From positions 1 through 16,122 of the forward strand of contig CAZZVE010000108.1 in the NCBI GenBank assembly GCA_964657325.1: a DNA stretch of 16,122 nt, written 5' to 3'. This document shows positions 13,848 to 16,122 of the stretch, one piece after another (the stretch's first letter is position 1; every line of letters starts with the position of its first letter). Below the pieces are notes generated by a model. The model ran no database searches. It was given only the letters and a program-made list of their open reading frames with translations, and was not told the origin of the DNA. This stretch comes from JBBQVS01 sp964657325 (GTDB taxonomy: Bacteria; Chloroflexota; Ktedonobacteria; Ktedonobacterales; Ktedonobacteraceae). The position numbers were made by a program, and so were the translations under genes.

Positions 13848-14159
13848 ATGGACAATGCAGACGATATACTTATCTTTTCTGAAAACTTTGGAAAAGGAAT
13901 TGGCAATAGCACGCGTTTTAACATGCTCAACTTTCTCGCCGGTGGTCCTCGTACTGTTGGTGAAATCGCAGATCATCTTAACATATCGCAATCAACGGCT
14001 TCCCAACATCTTTTAGTGCTCAGGAACGCTCAGTTAATTACGAAGGAAAAGCGTGGGCTCTACGTCTATTACTCGCTAGATGTTGAGTACATGTTAAAGG
14101 GCCTAAAAGGAATTACGGCAATTCTTGAAAATAAATCGCTAAAAAAGGAGAATACATGA
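13848..14159 (+). CDS. ArsR-family winged-helix transcriptional regulator
   Basis: The 103-residue protein is a single ArsR-type winged helix. TRFNMLNFLAGGPRTVGEI leads to the helix-turn-helix ADHLNISQSTASQHLLVLRN (about 41-60), then the wing LITKEKRGLYVYYSL. The length is normal. There is no CxC metal-binding motif in the recognition region, so metal sensing is unlikely or uses other ligands. No Shine-Dalgarno sequence precedes the ATG, and the -10 box ends seven bases before it, so translation is probably leaderless. The stop codon overlaps the ATG of the SDR gene (ATGA), so the two genes are coupled. The regulator probably represses its own operon and controls the dehydrogenase. Confidence 0.9.
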   Translation: MDNADDILIFSENFGKGIGNSTRFNMLNFLAGGPRTVGEIADHLNISQSTASQHLLVLRNAQLITKEKRGLYVYYSLDVEYMLKGLKGITAILENKSLKKENT

Positions 14160-15091
14160 ACAATAGTATGAACGGAACCGTAATTATTACCGGGCCAACA
14201 GGCGGACTCGGCAAGGCACTCGCATTAGAAGTGGCAAAGCGTCCAGAATCTAGCCGACCTGACCTCCTTCTCATTGGTCGAAAGGGCGAGAAGCTGGCGG
14301 ACATTCTGAAGAGTGTACGTGACGCCGGTGCAACCGCCTACGAAGTCCCCTGCGACTTCTCTCGACTATCCGACGTTCGAGCTGCAGCAGATGCTGTGAA
14401 GACCATTCTTGCAAGTGGGAAGGTACATCCTCTGCAGGTACTTGTTGCAAATGCCGGTCTCATGTCGATGGATACGAGGACGACCTCTGTTGATGGATAT
14501 GAAATGACATTCGCCGTCAACTACCTTGCTCACGCACAACTTATTGGCGACCTCATCGATTCATTCGTCGCACCAGCGCGTATTGTGCTTGTGGGGTCTG
14601 ATACGTACTACCCCAACACATTTCGGCGAATCCTTCATGTCCCTGAGGCTCAGTGGCGTGATCCCATTGAACTTGCTCAACCGGCAGCGGCAGATGTCAC
14701 CCCAAGCGTTAAAGGTGCAGGCACTGCGTACGCTGACTCCAAGCTCGCAATTCTCTATTATGCTCATGAGCTCCAACGACATGTTTCTAAGGGTGTAAAC
14801 GTTATCGTCTTTGAGCCTGGGTGGATGCCAGGTACAGGACTTGGTCGGGGTGCGGGAGCGGCAATGGAATCTATTGGACGAGCCTTAGGACGCTTCCCTG
14901 GCATGGCGACACCTGCCAAGTCGGCTCCTGCATTTGCCTCCGTTATTCTGGACGAAAAATGGTCACATCTTAGGGATGGTGCTTACGTGATAATTAATAA
15001 GGAAACGGAGTTGATGCCTTTTGCGCACGACACGAAACGTGAGCGTAGACTATGGGAGGCAACGAAAGAGCTGCTTGAGCGGGCTCAATAA
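14156..15091 (+). CDS. Short-chain dehydrogenase/reductase (SDR)
   Basis: The 311-residue protein is a classical-type SDR with a Rossmann cofactor motif TGPTGGLG (residues 12-19), NAG at 99-101, the active-site Asn122 (FAVNYLAH), Ser148 (VLVGSD) and Tyr192/Lys196 in YADSK. All catalytic residues are present. The family resembles retinol-dehydrogenase and protochlorophyllide-reductase-like SDRs, and the substrate is unknown. IGR in the second strand (40-42) is compatible with NADPH use. AAGGAG precedes the ATG, which overlaps the stop of the ArsR gene by four bases (ATGA). A second in-frame ATG at 14168 is possible but less favoured. The pair is probably one self-regulated operon. Confidence 0.93.
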   Translation: MNNSMNGTVIITGPTGGLGKALALEVAKRPESSRPDLLLIGRKGEKLADILKSVRDAGATAYEVPCDFSRLSDVRAAADAVKTILASGKVHPLQVLVANAGLMSMDTRTTSVDGYEMTFAVNYLAHAQLIGDLIDSFVAPARIVLVGSDTYYPNTFRRILHVPEAQWRDPIELAQPAAADVTPSVKGAGTAYADSKLAILYYAHELQRHVSKGVNVIVFEPGWMPGTGLGRGAGAAMESIGRALGRFPGMATPAKSAPAFASVILDEKWSHLRDGAYVIINKETELMPFAHDTKRERRLWEATKELLERAQ

Positions 15092-15134
15092 AAGTGAGAA
15101 CCAAATGAAAAAAATGTTGGGACCCCGATAGCCT

Positions 15135-15188
15135 CGCTCTACCGAGGCGGTTGAGCTTCCAGACGACAATGACATCACTCTCACGCGT
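15135..15188 (-). pseudogene. Serine recombinase (resolvase-like) fragment
   Basis: On the minus strand about 17 codons read ESDVIVVWKLNRLGRA. This matches the conserved 'GDvlvVWkLDRLgR' strand-helix segment of serine recombinases and resolvases (Asp changed to Asn here). The match stops on both sides: before it the frame encodes esterase residues, after it unrelated sequence. It is only a relic, about 17 residues long, and the short length limits confidence. Confidence 0.5.
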
Positions 15189-15191
15189 GAT

Positions 15192-15475
15192 ATCAAGCAC
15201 GGGAGCGAGCAGTAACTGGAAGAGCAAGGAAACTTCCTTACGGTCGCGTGTCAAGAGCGCTAATGCAGTGGCCAATCCCCCTCCTGCGCTACTACCGCCA
15301 ACCGCGATCCGATTCGGATCGATACCCAGCTCGTCAGCACGCGTGGAGAGCCATTTCAAGGCCGCGTAACCATCCTCAACTGGACCAGGATAGGACGTCT
15401 CAGGAGCCAGACGGTAGTCCACCGAAACGGCAGCACACCCGATAGCTGACACCATACGTTTGACCAGCGAATCTT
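15192..15475 (-). pseudogene. Hormone-sensitive-lipase-type esterase fragment
   Basis: On the minus strand the frame reads VSAIGCAAVSVDYRLAPE, then VEDGYAALKWLSTRADELG and IDPNRIAVGGSSAGGGLATA, ending at LLFQLLLAPVLD. The VDYRLAPE and GxSxG (GSSAG) motifs identify the HSL/GDXG family of alpha/beta hydrolases. The upstream HGGG oxyanion motif and the downstream Asp and His of the triad are missing. The frame is fused at one end to a recombinase fragment and at the other to antisense of a TetR relic. It cannot make an active enzyme. Confidence 0.8.
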
Positions 15476-15811
15476 GCGAGTGGCTCGGCAGTTGTTTGCC
15501 GAGCGAGGCGTTGAAGATGTCAGTATGCATCAGATTGCCCAGGAAGCAGGCGTTGGCCAAGGAATGCTCTATCGCCGCTACGCCCACAAGGGCGAATTGA
15601 TTCTGGATCTGCTTCATGTTTCATAGAGGATATCCAGGTCCATGCTCAGGATGGAGAAATATGGTCAGCATTACAGCGATTGGATAACGTCCTTCACAGA
15701 TGCATTGCCTTCATCACCTCAACTCTTGTCCTAGCAGTAACATCTACTGCTAGGACAAGAATAGCAGGGAAACAAGCAGAGTCATATTCGTCAAAGGACG
15801 TATTCCCTTGA
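15462..15811 (+). pseudogene. TetR-family regulator, frameshifted relic
   Basis: In the plus frame starting near 15462, residues read RILRVARQLFAERG, then VSMHQIAQEAGVGQGMLYRR and GELILDLLHV before a TAG at 15624. This is the full helix-turn-helix of TetR proteins. The match resumes in the adjacent frame from 15623 (IEDIQVHAQDGE, then ALQRLDNVLHRCIAFITSTL), implying one lost base. It decays at the palindrome at 15724-15760; the second frame ends at 15811. The ligand-binding domain is mostly missing. The head of the gene abuts the truncated esterase fragment, so its original start is not certain. Confidence 0.75.
15724..15760. repeat. Perfect 16-bp inverted repeat at the end of the TetR relic
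   Basis: TCTTGTCCTAGCAGTA (15724-15739) and TACTGCTAGGACAAGA (15745-15760) pair perfectly around a 5-base loop. The TetR match ends inside it, so the palindrome is probably linked to the deletion or duplication that truncated the gene. Confidence 0.75.
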
Positions 15812-15816
15812 TGAAG

Positions 15817-15891
15817 AGTTCTTGCTCCTTTAGAGTCATTTTTGTAAGAATGGTCTTTCCTTACAAAAATGACTCTAAAGGAGCAAGAACT
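15817..15891. repeat. Perfect 32-bp inverted repeat
   Basis: Arms 15817-15848 and 15860-15891 are perfect complements over 32 bases with an 11-base loop, the longest palindrome in the window. No T run follows it. It lies 56 bases beyond the previous palindrome and about 180 bases before the next gene. It may end transcription into the graveyard region or be a foldback repeat. Confidence 0.8.
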
Positions 15892-15918
15892 TGAGTGAAA
15901 TCGACGCTATACTGTTCC

Positions 15919-15948
15919 TTGACACCAACGTATGGCGATTAGTAGTAT
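15919..15948 (+). promoter_or_regulatory. Candidate promoter of the last gene
   Basis: A perfect TTGACA (15919-15924) and TAGTAT (15943-15948) are 18 bases apart. The ATG at 16074 gives a leader of about 120 bases. The -10 box is imperfect. Confidence 0.4.
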
Positions 15949-16073
15949 GTGTCACCTTCCGTGCTCATTAATTCTAGACCAAGGTTCCAGCTAGTAAATT
16001 AGGCAGGGGCAAATCCGGGCCGCTTCCAGTTTAACCGAGCCTACTAGTTGCCAAAATGTGAAGGAGTTCACCA

Positions 16074-16122
16074 ATGACACAGCCTCCAACTCAAGTTGAC
16101 TTCGACAAGAACCCGCCTATGC
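16074..16122 (+). CDS. Start of an unknown gene (runs off the right edge)
   Basis: An ATG at 16074 follows AAGGAG (16061-16066) at ideal spacing. The 16 visible residues (MTQPPTQVDFDKNPPM) are polar and proline-rich and show no domain, signal peptide or membrane segment. The function is outside the window. The upstream promoter and the ribosome binding site support a real gene start. Confidence 0.55.
   Translation, partial: MTQPPTQVDFDKNPPM

Noticed and set aside
14994..15617. Single minus-strand ORF of 207 residues
   Set aside because: It is a chance-open mosaic: antisense TetR helix-turn-helix at its start, an esterase fragment in the middle, a recombinase segment, then antisense of the SDR 3' end. 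No single family spans it.
1..16122. CRISPR array, tRNA or rRNA
   Set aside because: No regularly spaced direct repeats and no recognisable tRNA or rRNA segments were found by reading both strands.

Overview
The window looks like an accessory, decaying stretch of a free-living bacterial chromosome with roughly balanced base composition. The mix suggests a large soil genome of the Ktedonobacteria (Chloroflexota) type: a membrane GGDEF/HD-GYP protein, a NarL/LuxR two-component pair, a Tat-exported lipoprotein binding protein, an ArsR-SDR pair, NTF2-like and VOC proteins, and many gene relics. The lineage is an inference from gene content, not a measurement.

Layout. (1) 1-2604: the 5' end of a GntR-family regulator (minus strand) faces a plus-strand cluster. 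The cluster holds an alpha/beta hydrolase, a short unknown ORF, a VOC/extradiol-dioxygenase-like protein, a 44-codon fragment of a PPOX-type flavin/F420 protein, and a YciI-like protein. Two perfect palindromes and divergent promoter elements lie between the regulator and the cluster. The set could act on an aromatic or other ring compound under GntR control; the substrate is unknown. (2) 2712-5255: a large membrane protein with intact diguanylate cyclase and HD-GYP phosphodiesterase motifs, preceded by about 0.8 kb of hairpin-rich DNA without a convincing gene. (3) 6072-7214: a relic of a PhnB-type VOC protein and a seven-helix membrane protein of unknown function.

(4) 7698-8593: the first few residues of an NAD(P)-binding protein gene run into a decayed, 3'-truncated Tn3-family transposase gene. 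(5) 8819-10694: an intact NarL/LuxR response regulator sits behind a histidine kinase that has lost its sensor half. The kinase is joined head-to-head to a P-loop kinase-like gene that has lost its own N-terminal half, so this is a clear rearrangement breakpoint. (6) 10678-12084: an unknown protein with a ParB/sulfiredoxin-like tail and an NTF2/SnoaL-like protein with a near-consensus promoter.

(7) 12461-13645: a Tat-dependent lipoprotein solute-binding protein without its permease or ATPase genes, followed by a 30-bp-stem hairpin. (8) 13848-15091: an ArsR-family regulator, probably on a leaderless mRNA, translationally coupled to a short-chain dehydrogenase. (9) 15135-15811: abutting relics of a serine recombinase, a hormone-sensitive-lipase-type esterase and a frameshifted TetR regulator, followed by two long perfect palindromes. 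(10) 16074 to the end: the start of a further gene.

No CRISPR array, tRNA, rRNA or recognised defence system was seen. I found no clearly new multi-gene system. The most informative signals are the divergent GntR operator, the double gene-truncation junction near 10254, the stacked relics at 15.1-15.8 kb and the long palindromes.
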